NCBI GenBank assembly: GCA_022823465.1
Contig: JAJEHX010000033.1
Coordinates: forward strand, 62,001 to 126,000
Reading direction: 5' to 3'
DNA from: Candidatus Latescibacterota bacterium
Lineage (GTDB): Bacteria > JAAXHH01
Length of the DNA stretch: 64,000 nt
This document shows positions 17,259 through 26,319 of the stretch, piece after piece. How positions within the stretch are numbered: the first letter of the stretch is position 1; every line of letters starts with the position of its first letter. A model generated the notes under the pieces. That model was not told where the DNA came from. It did no database searches and worked only from the letters and a program-made list of their open reading frames with translations. The position numbers and the translations under genes are program-made.

Positions 17259-17972
17259 TCATTCCGGCCGCCTCACCGCATACCGAAACGTCACCCACAG
17301 GATCTTCACGCCCGCTCTCACCGCGCCGGACAGCGTCCCCGTGATCTTGGAAACTCCGACCCGTTTGCGGTAGCGCACAGGCACGTCTAGCGTTCTATAT
17401 CCCTTCTGCGCGGCCTTGATCTGCATTTCGACGGTCCAGCCGAAATTCTGATCGGCCATGCCCAGTGCAAGCAGCCGGTCGTAGCGTATGGCGCGGAACG
17501 GTCCCAGGTCGGTGTACCGGTGGCCGTAGAGACAGCGGATGATCGCGGGCACCATTGTGTTCCCGATCAACGACTGGACCGGCATGGCGCCCGGCGCGCG
17601 GTCACCCAGCATCCGGGATCCGATCACCATGTCGTACCCGTCTTCCACGATCGGCCGCACCAGGTCGGCCATCTCTTCCGGGTAATCGCTGTAGTCGCCG
17701 TCCAGAAACACGATGACGTCCGGTTTGAACCGGGCGGCCTCGGCCATGCCGCGCAGGCACGCGGCCCCGTACCCGCGCCGGGGTTCCCGCACCACGACGG
17801 CGCCGCCCTCCTCGGCCACGGCGCCGGTCCGGTCCGTGGAGCCGTTGTCCACGACGATCACGGCCGCGGCCAGTCCCTCCGGGATATGCGACAGGACCAG
17901 CCCGATCGAATCCTCTTCGTTCAGGACCGGTATGATGACCACGATGGTCGGGTGATCTACTGATCTTCCCAT
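17259..17972 (-). CDS. Family 2 glycosyltransferase (dolichol/polyprenyl-phosphate type)
   Basis: GT-A fold inverting glycosyltransferase, about 237 residues from the ATG at 17972 (MGRSVDHP). It has VVIIPVLNEEDSIG at the start of the fold, VDNGSTDRTG, FLDGDYSDYPE as the DxD-type metal site, and a QNFGWTVEMQIKAA segment with the acceptor-side EMQ motif. The sequence is closest in style to polyprenyl-phosphate mannosyl/glucosyltransferases, but no C-terminal membrane helices are present. The frame continues to 18008, where the extra residues (MARIGRDLARAE) come from a short DNA repeat upstream (GGCGCGGxxxGAA). The sugar and acceptor are unknown. Confidence 0.85.
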   Translation of the reverse strand: MGRSVDHPTIVVIIPVLNEEDSIGLVLSHIPEGLAAAVIVVDNGSTDRTGAVAEEGGAVVVREPRRGYGAACLRGMAEAARFKPDVIVFLDGDYSDYPEEMADLVRPIVEDGYDMVIGSRMLGDRAPGAMPVQSLIGNTMVPAIIRCLYGHRYTDLGPFRAIRYDRLLALGMADQNFGWTVEMQIKAAQKGYRTLDVPVRYRKRVGVSKITGTLSGAVRAGVKILWVTFRYAVRRPE

Positions 17973-18068
17973 TTCAGCCCGCGCCAAATCCCTTCCGATC
18001 CGCGCCAAACCCCTGTCTGTCCGCGCTCATAGCGGATACCCACCCGCCGTACATGATGTATAAATCGC

Positions 18069-18096
18069 TTGACAAGCCCCCTACATATACTAATAT
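18069..18096 (+). promoter_or_regulatory. Promoter for smc
   Basis: TTGACA (18069-18074), a 16-bp spacer and TAATAT (18091-18096). It lies in a locally AT-rich stretch of an otherwise GC-rich region, about 90 bp ahead of smc. Confidence 0.65.
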
Positions 18097-18189
18097 ATCC
18101 CCTTTATAGTCTCCTGTAACCGAATTTAAACCCGATCTCACTTCGCAGCCCCTAATTCAGGCAGTCTTCGCCACCAGGATTCGTCTGCG

Positions 18190-21100
18190 ATGCGTCTTTC
18201 CCATCTTGAAATCATCGGATTCAAGTCATTCTCCACCCGGCTGAAGGTGAAGTTCAGCGACGGCATCACGGCCGTGGTCGGACCGAACGGCTGCGGGAAG
18301 TCCAATATTGTCGACGCCATTCGCTGGGCGCTGGGGGAGCACCGCGCGACCTCGCTGCGGGGCGACCGGATGGAAGACATCATCTTCAACGGCACGGCCG
18401 CCCGCAAACCCCTCGGCATGGCGGAGGTGTCGCTGACGATCGACAACAGCGAGCAGATGCTGCCCGTCGAATACAGCGAAGTGACGATCACGCGCCGCTA
18501 TTTCCGCTCCGGCGCGAGCGAGTACCAGATCAACAAGGTGCCCTGCCGCCTCAAGGACATCACCAACCTCCTGCTGGATACGGGCATGGGCGCCCACGCC
18601 TACTCCATCATCGAGCAGGGCATGGTGGAATCGGTGGTCAACGGCAGTCCGCTGGAACGGCGCCAGCTCATCGAGGAAGCCGCCGGCATCAACAAGTACA
18701 AGACGCGGCGGCGCCTGGCGCAGCGGAAGCTGGAAGGGACCGAGCACGATCTGATCCGCATCGCCGACCTCCTGGACGAAGTGGAACGCAGCGTGAATTC
18801 ACTGCGGCGCCAGGTGCGCAAATACGAACGGTACGACCGGCTGATGCAGCAGATGAAGGACGTGGAGATCGTGGCCGCCTGTCACGAGTTCCTCCATCTG
18901 CGCCGGCAGACCGAACCCGTCCGGGACCGGATCCGGAAACTGTCGGACGAGAAAGAGACCCTCCTCGCGCGCATCAGGACCGCCGAAGCCGCCGTCGAAG
19001 AGAACAAGGCCGCCCAGCTGGAGAAGGAAACGCAGCTGCAGGACCGCCAGGGAGCCGTGAACCGGATCGACGAACAGATCCGTACGCTCAACGAGGAACT
19101 CCTGGTAAGCAAGGAGCGTAGCGCCGGCCTGGAGCAGCGGGCGACGTCCGCGTCGGAGGAAGCGCAGGAAGCCGAGACCGAGCAGAAGCGCATCCGCGGC
19201 GACCTGTCGCAGATCGGCAGCGACCGCAAGACGCTGGACATTGCGCTGGAGCAGGCGCGCACCACCTTCGCGGCGCGGGACGCGGAAGCCAGGGATTTCG
19301 CCGGGCGGATCGCCGCGCAGAAGGAATCCTCCCAGGTGCTGCGGAACCACAGCATGGCGCTCATTCAGAAGCACTCCGACGAGCAGGCCGAAATCAGTAC
19401 TCTGCAGGCCCGCGAGGAGACCATGCGGAACAGGATGGGCGAGATCGGCGCCGCCCGGAAGCGGCTCGCGGAAGAACTGGATACGAATAAGCAGGCGGCC
19501 GAAGCCGTCATGAAGGAACTGGGCGAGGCAAGGAAGGCGGTGGCGGAAAACACCTCGCTGAACGCCACCCTGCAGGAGTCCGCGCAGGACGCGCAAAACT
19601 GTCTCGAATCCGCCCGGGAAGCGTTGTCCGGTATCGAGACCGCCCTGGCCACGGCGGAAAAGGAACGGGCGCTGCTCGACCGCATGCACCGGCAGTACGA
19701 GGGATACGGCCAGGGAGTCAAGGCGCTTTTGACCAACGGCGCGCAGATCGATGGATTCCGCGGCGTCCTGGCCGACCAGATCAAGATCGACAAGCAATAC
19801 GAATCGGTCATCGCGGCCTACCTGGACGACATGCTGCAGTACGTCGTGGCCGAGCGCATGGAAGCCGCCGAAGCGGGCATCGGCTATCTCCGGGAAAAGG
19901 AATCCGGGCAGGTCTCCTTCATTCTCCTCGACCGGATGAAGCCCCGTCCGGCTCCGTCGGAACTGCCTTTCGAGGACAAAGGCATCATCGGACGGGCGAG
20001 TTCCTTCGTCACCTCCGGCGAGGAGGTCAGCCCGGCGGTTATCCACCTGCTTTCCAGGGTGGTGCTCGTCAACGACCTCGAGACGGCATACCGCCTGTCG
20101 CCGCTTTTTGACACCGAGCAGGACTGGAAACTGTTGACGGCCGGCGGCGAGGTCGTGGATCCGGCCGGCCTGCTGACCGGGGGATCGGCGGTGGAGGATG
20201 AATCGGACCTGCTTCGGCGGGCGGAACGGATCGAAGCGCTGGACGGGGAAATAGCCGCCGGCCGTTCCGAGCGCGAGAAGACCCGGGAAGAAATCGAGGG
20301 GCTTTCCGCGGAACTGGCCGCTTTGACGGAGCGTCAGTCGTCCGTCGGACAGGTCCTCGGCGAATCCCAGCGCGAGTTAATGGAACTGGAAGCCCGCGGG
20401 CGCCAGTGCGAATTCGAACTCGCGCGGTTGGGCGAACAGGACGGGGAGCTCGAAGGGGAATCGGAGTCCCTGGCCGGACAGGTCGAGTCGGCGGCCGCGG
20501 ACCGTGAACAACGGAAGAAGGAACTGGAAAAACTGGCGCGGGACCGCTCCGCGGCCGAGGAGGAGGTAGGGGCGCACCAGGATGCCCTCGACGAACTGGA
20601 AGGGGAACGCCAGCGCCTTGCGGAATCGGCGCACGAGGCCCGGATCGCCCTCGTCAACCTGGAAAGCAAGAGCAACGAACTGAATACGTCGGGCGAATTC
20701 CTCGCCCAGGAGAACGAGCGTCTGTCGAGGCTCCTCGAGCAACGGAAGACCGAGGCGGTGGAGGCCGGGAGCCAGACGAAGGAACTGAAGCAGAACCAGG
20801 AGCGCCACGAGAAACAGCTGGAGGTCCTCTACAAGTCCAGGCGGGAACGGGAAGTGGACCGCGACGCCGTGTTCGAGGAACACCGGAACCTGCAGGACGA
20901 AGAACGGGGGATGCAGCAGGGGCTTGGCGAAAGCCGGAACGGACTGACCCAGGTGCAGGAGCAGGTGCACCAGGCGGAGCTGGAAGACGCCGAACTCTAC
21001 ATGAAGAGCAACGAGATCCGGCGCCAGTTGATGGAGAAATACGACACCGATCCCGATAACGTGGAGGAACTTCCCGAGATCGCGGAAATGGAGGAATACT

Positions 21101-21819
21101 CGTCCGACGCCGCGCAGAACCTCCGGCACGACCTCCAGCGGAAGGTGGACGACCTGGGTCCCATCAACATGGCGGCGGTGGAAGAGTACCGGGCGAGCAA
21201 GGAGCGGCTCGATTTTCTCCAGCAGCAGCAGAACGACCTCATCGAGGCCAAGGAGAACCTGGAAAAGACCATCGTCAAGATGAACAAGGCCGCCCGCGAC
21301 CGCTTCATGACCACCTTCGAAGACGTCCGGACCAACTTCATGACCACGTTTCAGACGCTGTTCGAAGGGGGAGAGGCCGACCTCAAGCTAGAAGAAGGGG
21401 ACCCCCTCGAGACAGGCATCGAAATCATGGCGCGCCCCGGTGGGAAGCGGCTTCAGAGCCTGGCCCTCCTGTCCGGCGGCGAGACGGCCCTCACGGCCAT
21501 CGCCCTGCTCTTCGCCATCTATCTCGTGAAGCCCAGCCCCTTCTGCGTGTTCGACGAAGTGGACGCGCCCCTGGACGACGCGAACGTCCGGCGATTCGCC
21601 AGCGCCATTCGCCAGTTTACCAGCGACACGCAGTTCCTGGTGGTCACCCACAACAAGCGGACCATGGAAGCCGCCGATTACCTCTACGGCATTACCATGG
21701 AAGAACCCGGCCTGTCCAAGATGGTCTCCGTGCGCCTCGAGGATGCCGAGCCGGACGAGCTGGAACCGGCGGCCGCCCCTGGCGAAGAAGCCAACGGCGC
21801 CGGAACGGTCGGGGTATAG
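18190..21819 (+). CDS. smc: Chromosome segregation protein SMC
   Basis: 1209-residue SMC ATPase that organises and segregates chromosomes, normally as a dimer with ScpA/ScpB. The N-terminal head has Walker A GPNGCGKSN (31-39). A long coiled coil rich in E, K, Q and R follows. The hinge lies at about 510-660 (YGQGVKALL, FRGVLADQIKID, QYVVAERMEAAEAG). A second coiled coil returns to the C-terminal head, with signature LLSGGETAL (near 1093) and Walker B FCVFDEVDAPLDDANV. Length and order are standard. coaE begins 8 bp after its stop. No scpA or scpB lies in the window. Confidence 0.97.
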   Translation: MRLSHLEIIGFKSFSTRLKVKFSDGITAVVGPNGCGKSNIVDAIRWALGEHRATSLRGDRMEDIIFNGTAARKPLGMAEVSLTIDNSEQMLPVEYSEVTITRRYFRSGASEYQINKVPCRLKDITNLLLDTGMGAHAYSIIEQGMVESVVNGSPLERRQLIEEAAGINKYKTRRRLAQRKLEGTEHDLIRIADLLDEVERSVNSLRRQVRKYERYDRLMQQMKDVEIVAACHEFLHLRRQTEPVRDRIRKLSDEKETLLARIRTAEAAVEENKAAQLEKETQLQDRQGAVNRIDEQIRTLNEELLVSKERSAGLEQRATSASEEAQEAETEQKRIRGDLSQIGSDRKTLDIALEQARTTFAARDAEARDFAGRIAAQKESSQVLRNHSMALIQKHSDEQAEISTLQAREETMRNRMGEIGAARKRLAEELDTNKQAAEAVMKELGEARKAVAENTSLNATLQESAQDAQNCLESAREALSGIETALATAEKERALLDRMHRQYEGYGQGVKALLTNGAQIDGFRGVLADQIKIDKQYESVIAAYLDDMLQYVVAERMEAAEAGIGYLREKESGQVSFILLDRMKPRPAPSELPFEDKGIIGRASSFVTSGEEVSPAVIHLLSRVVLVNDLETAYRLSPLFDTEQDWKLLTAGGEVVDPAGLLTGGSAVEDESDLLRRAERIEALDGEIAAGRSEREKTREEIEGLSAELAALTERQSSVGQVLGESQRELMELEARGRQCEFELARLGEQDGELEGESESLAGQVESAAADREQRKKELEKLARDRSAAEEEVGAHQDALDELEGERQRLAESAHEARIALVNLESKSNELNTSGEFLAQENERLSRLLEQRKTEAVEAGSQTKELKQNQERHEKQLEVLYKSRREREVDRDAVFEEHRNLQDEERGMQQGLGESRNGLTQVQEQVHQAELEDAELYMKSNEIRRQLMEKYDTDPDNVEELPEIAEMEEYSSDAAQNLRHDLQRKVDDLGPINMAAVEEYRASKERLDFLQQQQNDLIEAKENLEKTIVKMNKAARDRFMTTFEDVRTNFMTTFQTLFEGGEADLKLEEGDPLETGIEIMARPGGKRLQSLALLSGGETALTAIALLFAIYLVKPSPFCVFDEVDAPLDDANVRRFASAIRQFTSDTQFLVVTHNKRTMEAADYLYGITMEEPGLSKMVSVRLEDAEPDELEPAAAPGEEANGAGTVGV

Positions 21820-21826
21820 GTGATAC

Positions 21827-22420
21827 TTGATCGTTATCGGAGTGGCCGGCGGCATTGCCTCGGGTAAGTCGACGGTGGCCCGGGTATTCGAGGAACTCGG
21901 GGCCCGCGTCTTGGATGCCGACGCCATCGGCCACGATCTGCTGCGGACCGACCGGCTGCGCGGCCGCATCCGGGAGGCCTTCGGGGAAGACGTCCTGACG
22001 CCGGAAGGGGACGTGGACCGGCGCGCCCTGGGCCGCCTGGTCTTCGGCGACGAACAGGCCAGGCAGCGGCTGAATCGCCTGGTACGGCCCGCCATCCGCG
22101 GAGAGATACGCCGCCGGATCGCCGGTATGCGAGGCGAAGGCTACGACGGGGCCGTCGTGGTCGACGCGCCCCTGCTGGTCGACACCGGCCCCACCGACCT
22201 GGCCGACCGGGTCGTCCTCGTCACCGCGCCCGCCACCACGCGAAAAGAACGGATCATCCGTCGCAGCGGCCTTTCCGAGGAAGAAGCCGAGCAGCGTATC
22301 GCCGCCCAGGTGCCCGATGAGAAGCAGGCGAGATGGGCGGATTATGTGCTGGAAAACAGCGGTACCCAGGATGAGTTGACCGCAGAGGCCGAAGCGCTCT
22401 GGAAGCGTATCGTTACCTGA
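21827..22420 (+). CDS. coaE: Dephospho-CoA kinase
   Basis: 197-residue kinase catalysing the last step of coenzyme A synthesis. It has the P-loop GGIASGKST (8-16), the LDADAIGHDLLR segment and LVRPAIRGEIRRRI, followed by VVDAPLLVDTG and the RRSGLSEEEAEQRIAAQ lid helix. The start is TTG at 21827, 8 bp after smc, giving MIVIGVAGG exactly as the family begins; an ATG is not available. The 3' end overlaps that of the convergent nadD gene by 8 bp, so both cofactor genes share their terminal bases. Confidence 0.94.
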   Translation: MIVIGVAGGIASGKSTVARVFEELGARVLDADAIGHDLLRTDRLRGRIREAFGEDVLTPEGDVDRRALGRLVFGDEQARQRLNRLVRPAIRGEIRRRIAGMRGEGYDGAVVVDAPLLVDTGPTDLADRVVLVTAPATTRKERIIRRSGLSEEEAEQRIAAQVPDEKQARWADYVLENSGTQDELTAEAEALWKRIVT

Positions 22421-23012
22421 TGTCCCTGTAGAGACCGCGTGCTTCTATGTAATCCGCCACTTCTTCCGGGACCAGGTGGGCAATGGGAAGTCCTGCCCCC
22501 GCGCGACGGCGTATGTCCGTGGAGGAGATGTCGATTTCGGGGAGATGGATGGTGACGACGCGGTCTCTCCAGCGCGGGTCCACCCCGGTGAGGTCTTTGC
22601 CCGGCCTCGGGACCGTCACGACCGTGGCCAGGTCGAATACCCGGTCCGGCGCATACCAGGTGTCGATCTCGAGCAGGCTGTCGGCCCCGATGACGAGATA
22701 GATTTCACCGGACGCGCCGTGGATCTTCCGCACCTCTTCCAGCGTGTCCACGGTGTAGGAAAGCCCCGGACGGTTGATCTCCATGTCCGAGACTTCGAAA
22801 TGGGGATCATGCCGCGCGGCCAGTTCCGCCATGCGGTACCGGTCGTCCGGCGGGGCGATGGCGTGACCCTGCTTGTGCGGGGGACGGGCGGAAGGGACGA
22901 ACAGGAGCCGGTCGAGGTCGCAGTGCGCGACAACGCCACGGGCAATGGCCAGATGGCCGGCGTGAACCGGGTCGAACGTCCCCCCGTAAACACCGAGCCG
23001 GCGGATTTTCAC
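22413..23012 (-). CDS. nadD: Nicotinate-nucleotide adenylyltransferase
   Basis: 199-residue enzyme that adenylates nicotinate mononucleotide in NAD synthesis. It shows the nucleotidyltransferase motif GGTFDPVHAGHL, the pocket residues PPHKQGH, a LSYTVDTLEE segment and the C-terminal ISSTDIRRR motif typical of NadD. Its start codon overlaps the bamD stop by 4 bp (ATGA arrangement), indicating translational coupling. It is the last gene of the lolA-rimO-bamD-nadD operon. Confidence 0.95.
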   Translation of the reverse strand: MKIRRLGVYGGTFDPVHAGHLAIARGVVAHCDLDRLLFVPSARPPHKQGHAIAPPDDRYRMAELAARHDPHFEVSDMEINRPGLSYTVDTLEEVRKIHGASGEIYLVIGADSLLEIDTWYAPDRVFDLATVVTVPRPGKDLTGVDPRWRDRVVTIHLPEIDISSTDIRRRAGAGLPIAHLVPEEVADYIEARGLYRDIR

Positions 23013-23968
23013 GGTGAGTTGCCGCTCCCGGAAGCACCCGGCGCGCCGCCGTCCTGGGCCTGATCGTAGGTTGCGGCCGGCTTGGACCGCTTGGCCGGAT
23101 CGGCCGGATCGGCCGGATCGGACTGCTCAGGCGGCTCGGACGGACCGGTTGGTTCCACGTAGTTGCTTTTCAGGCTCTCGAGCCGCTGTCCGGCCTCCGC
23201 CGACAGTTCGTTACCGGGAAAGCTCTGGATGAAGATCTCGAACTGCTCAATGGCCTCCCGGTATTTCCCTTCCCTCGCATAGCTCTCGGCGATTTCGTAC
23301 TGCGCCCGGGAAGCCCAGTTGCTCATGGGATACATTTCCAGCAATTCCCCGAAATAGAGGCGGGCCGCTTCCCAGTCCTTCATCTTGTAGTAGAGGTTGC
23401 CGATGCGATAGTCTTTCTCGGCGACCTTGTCGAAACACTCCTGCAGCAACGCATGGACTTCCGCGCTCCACTCGCTGTCGGGATACTGGTCCAGGAAGAA
23501 CTGGAGTTCGCGGATGGCTTCGAAGGTCTTGTCCTGCGTGAGATGGGCCGGATTGGACTGAAGAAACGTGGCGTAGGCCAGCTTGTACAGGCTTTCATCG
23601 GCATAGGGACTCTGGGGAAAATCGCTGATCAACCGGCGGAACACGACCACGGCAAGGGGGTATTCCTTCAGTTTGATGTGCGCTTCGCCCTGGTAGTACA
23701 GGGCATCGTCTACGATGTCATTTCCGGAATGACTGAGGGTGATGGCCCTGAAGGCGTCCAGGGCGTCCAGCCAGTCTTCCTGTTCCATGCGCTGCGTCCC
23801 GTAGTCGAACAGTTCTTCCGCGGTCCAGGTCGGATCGAAATCAGGCGGACTGCATGCCGGAAGGACGAACAGGGCGAATTGGGCGAGGAAGATCCCCATG
23901 ACGGGCATCTTTATGCGGCGTACAGGCAAGAGGCGTGCGAGCGGAATCATCATACCGGCGGCCCCCAT
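23009..23968 (-). CDS. bamD: Outer membrane protein assembly factor BamD (TPR lipoprotein)
   Basis: 319-residue lipoprotein of the BAM complex that inserts outer-membrane beta-barrels. A basic n-region and hydrophobic core end in the lipobox LPAC (lipidated C39). Then come tetratricopeptide-like repeats: an EELFDYGTQRMEQEDWLDAL helix pair, DDALYYQGEAHIKLKEYPLA, an outer-membrane-assembly FPQSPYADESLYKLAYA segment and later RAQYEIAESYAREGKYREA. The C-terminal ~55 residues are low complexity (SDPADPADPAK). The frame overlaps the end of rimO by 19 bp; shorter starts at internal ATGs (e.g. 23908) would still keep the lipobox. The proline/aspartate tail comes from a GGCCGGATC microrepeat. Confidence 0.9.
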   Translation of the reverse strand: MGAAGMMIPLARLLPVRRIKMPVMGIFLAQFALFVLPACSPPDFDPTWTAEELFDYGTQRMEQEDWLDALDAFRAITLSHSGNDIVDDALYYQGEAHIKLKEYPLAVVVFRRLISDFPQSPYADESLYKLAYATFLQSNPAHLTQDKTFEAIRELQFFLDQYPDSEWSAEVHALLQECFDKVAEKDYRIGNLYYKMKDWEAARLYFGELLEMYPMSNWASRAQYEIAESYAREGKYREAIEQFEIFIQSFPGNELSAEAGQRLESLKSNYVEPTGPSEPPEQSDPADPADPAKRSKPAATYDQAQDGGAPGASGSGNSP

Positions 23969-25371
23969 TGGACGGGGATCGCTTTTTCGGCATGCCCGCC
24001 GGATACCGGAATCGTTCGATCGTCATGCCTGCCGGGTATCGGAATCGCGGTCGAGGCCGTACCGATCAGATCGTATTCCATGGCGTCGGTGATGTCCACG
24101 GAAGCGAAGTCGCCGGGGGTGAGATGCTCACCGGTGACCAGCACCTCGTTGTCGACCTCCGGCGCATCGGCGGCGGTGCGTCCGCGGTAATGCCCTTCTT
24201 CCGTCCGCTCGTCGATCAGCACGTCGAGCGTCTTTCCCACAAAGGCCTGGTTGCGATCGAGCGAGATCTTGCGCTGCAGGGCCATGAGGCGGTTGTATCG
24301 TTCCTGCTTGACGGGTTCGGGAACCTGCCCGTCGTAACGGGCGGCCGGCGTCTGCTCTTCCCTCGAATACATGAATACGCCCATGCGGTCGAATCGTGTT
24401 TCTTCCACGAAGTCGAACAGCGCTTCGAAGTCCTCTTCCGTCTCTCCCGGAAAGCCTACGATGAAGGTGGTCCGAAGCGTCGCATCCGGTATCCGGGCGC
24501 GGATCCGTTTCAACAGCGCGCGCGTTTCCTTCGAGGTCGTTTCCCGGTTCATGCGCTCGAGCATGGGATCCGATATGTGCTGCAGCGGCATATCGATGTA
24601 GTTGCACACCTGTTCCAGGTCGGCGAAGGCATGGATCAACCCGTCGGTGAACCGCACGGGGTGATTGTACAGCGCCCGGATCCAGCGTACGCCCTCCACG
24701 CCGTTCAGCGCGGCAAGCAGGTCTTCCAGCCTGGCGGGTTCCGGCAGGTCTTTGCCGTACCAGGTGGTGTCCTGGGAGATCAGGTTCAGTTCCACGGCGC
24801 CCTGACCGGCAAGTGTCCGGGCCTCATCCACGAGGGAATCGACGGTCCGGCTTCTCTGGCCGCCCCGGATGGCCGGGATGATGCAGAATGTGCATCTCCG
24901 GTCGCAACCCTCGGCGATCTTCAGGTAGACGGAATGCCGGGGCGTGGCAATGAGCCTGGGATAGGAATAGTCGGTGGGCAGCGGCTGCCTGCGTATCTCC
25001 CGCAGGGTCTCGTGCCGGTCCTGCAGGCGGTCCAGCAGTTGAACGATCCGCGGGTATTGATGCACGCCTATGACGGCGTCCACTTCCGGCATCTCGGCGA
25101 CCAGGCTATGGGCGTACCGCTGCGCCATGCATCCGGTGACTACGAGTGAACTGCACCGGCCGTCTTCTTTGAACCGCGCCAGGTCCAGTATCGTTTCGAT
25201 GGACTCTTCCTTGGCGGGACCGATGAACGCGCAGGTGTTCACGATGATGACGTCCGCGTCTCCGTGGTCGGTCACCACGTCGTAGCCGGCCCGTGCCAAT
25301 TGGCCCAGCATGACCTCGGAATCCACCAGGTTCTTCGAACAGCCCAGGCTGGCGAGACTGATGTTGGGCAA
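23950..25371 (-). CDS. rimO: Ribosomal protein S12 methylthiotransferase
   Basis: Radical-SAM enzyme that methylthiolates the conserved aspartate of ribosomal protein S12. The N-terminal UPF0004 domain has its three cluster cysteines (about 11, 47 and 81). The radical-SAM motif CDRRCTFC supplies cysteines 156, 160 and 163. A C-terminal TRAM region (LDVLIDERTEEGHYRGRT to YDLIG) follows. I start at TTG 25371, preceded 8 nt upstream by GGAG, because family members begin right at the ISLASLGCSKN block; an in-frame ATG at 25428 lies inside lolA. The last ~33 residues beyond TRAM are three degenerate 11-residue repeats (AIPIPGRHDDR, TIPVSGGHAEK, AIPVQWGPPV), an unusual tail. Confidence 0.92.
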   Translation of the reverse strand: MPNISLASLGCSKNLVDSEVMLGQLARAGYDVVTDHGDADVIIVNTCAFIGPAKEESIETILDLARFKEDGRCSSLVVTGCMAQRYAHSLVAEMPEVDAVIGVHQYPRIVQLLDRLQDRHETLREIRRQPLPTDYSYPRLIATPRHSVYLKIAEGCDRRCTFCIIPAIRGGQRSRTVDSLVDEARTLAGQGAVELNLISQDTTWYGKDLPEPARLEDLLAALNGVEGVRWIRALYNHPVRFTDGLIHAFADLEQVCNYIDMPLQHISDPMLERMNRETTSKETRALLKRIRARIPDATLRTTFIVGFPGETEEDFEALFDFVEETRFDRMGVFMYSREEQTPAARYDGQVPEPVKQERYNRLMALQRKISLDRNQAFVGKTLDVLIDERTEEGHYRGRTAADAPEVDNEVLVTGEHLTPGDFASVDITDAMEYDLIGTASTAIPIPGRHDDRTIPVSGGHAEKAIPVQWGPPV

Positions 25372-25402
25372 AACCTTATCTCCGCGCGCTACCCGGCGTC
25401 TC

Positions 25403-26053
25403 TCAACGCAGGTCGACCCATTCGACATTCTCGGGCGTAGTCATCGTGAACAACCCGGGAGGGAGCTTCGTGTTCAACTTGAAATCCATGAAACGCAGGG
25501 TGGTTTCGGACCCCATATCGTCTGAATATACGACCTGCTTCGTTAGCCAGGTCCCTTCGTCCACCCATATGCGCAACGCGGGAATTCCGTCCGTCGGCGC
25601 GACGGCGGTAAGCCCGAGTACGTAACAGGGCGTGCCGTCGACCGGTTCCATGCCCTCCAGATCATACCGGTACTGGTTCGAGTAGTTGAAAATGAACTCG
25701 TCCGGCCGCGTCCCCGCCGCGCCTTCCTGCGCCGGCGACACGATTACCTGCCTGTTTCCATGCACATAGGTCCATAATGATTCGCCGTCGGAAACAATGG
25801 TCTGGCCGGCTTCTTCAAGGCGCAGGCGGTTCTTGTCCCGCTGCAGAAAAAGACGGCCCTCGCTCTCGTTTCTCTGGTCGAGCACGGCCGCGTACGTCGT
25901 AACGGAATACCGGGCCGCCAGCGACCGCACGCCGTCCGCCCGCTCACGCATCTTTCCGGTGATGTCTTCCGCCGTATGAAGCTGCGCCGGCGTTTCAGAT
26001 CCCTGAAACGCTATCAGGCCGGTAAACAGGCAGAACCAGAGATGCGCGGCCAC
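25403..26053 (-). CDS. lolA: Outer-membrane lipoprotein carrier protein LolA
   Basis: Periplasmic carrier that ferries lipoproteins from the inner to the outer membrane. An N-terminal hydrophobic signal (AHLWFCLFTGLIAF) is followed by LolA-fold segments: the MRERADGVRSLAARY helix, the IVSDGESLWTYVHGNRQV strand pair typical of LolA and a LPPGLFTMTTPENVEWVDL C-terminus. I favour GTG 26053 because AAGGGAGG ends 4 nt ahead; TTG 26083 is an alternative with a more basic N-terminus but no ribosome site. It is the first gene of the lolA-rimO-bamD-nadD operon, which mixes envelope and housekeeping functions. Confidence 0.88.
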   Translation of the reverse strand: MAAHLWFCLFTGLIAFQGSETPAQLHTAEDITGKMRERADGVRSLAARYSVTTYAAVLDQRNESEGRLFLQRDKNRLRLEEAGQTIVSDGESLWTYVHGNRQVIVSPAQEGAAGTRPDEFIFNYSNQYRYDLEGMEPVDGTPCYVLGLTAVAPTDGIPALRIWVDEGTWLTKQVVYSDDMGSETTLRFMDFKLNTKLPPGLFTMTTPENVEWVDLR

Positions 26054-26106
26054 GCCGCCTCCCTTCGCGAGATACCCGTGCAAATCACTGCGGACACAAG
26101 CCCCGA

Positions 26107-26135
26107 AATATGCACCGGATACGCGCCTGCGTCAA
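26107..26135 (-). promoter_or_regulatory. Promoter for the lolA operon
   Basis: On the minus strand: TTGACG (26135-26130), a 17-bp spacer and CATATT (26112-26107). A start site near 26100 would leave a ~45-nt leader before GTG 26053. Confidence 0.55.
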
Positions 26136-26239
26136 GCTTTACCGCCGGCAAGCGGACGGTGAACAACCGTGTCGACGGCTGCTTCGATCTATCGACAGGC
26201 GCGCTGACATTGGGCGCCCTGATATATACCGCTTCTGAT

Positions 26240-26282
26240 ATTATAAAGAACGGGGAAAGCCCCCGTCGGTTCCCTCCCCGTT
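26240..26282 (-). terminator. Possible weak terminator after the amidohydrolase gene
   Basis: On the minus strand, AACGGGGA (26282-26275) can pair with TCCCCGTT (26256-26249) across an 18-nt loop, followed by CTTTAT. The T tract is short, so termination may be partial. Confidence 0.35.
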
Positions 26283-26319
26283 CCCTGCGCAACTGGTTTG
26301 TGAACTGCGGCCGGCCCTT

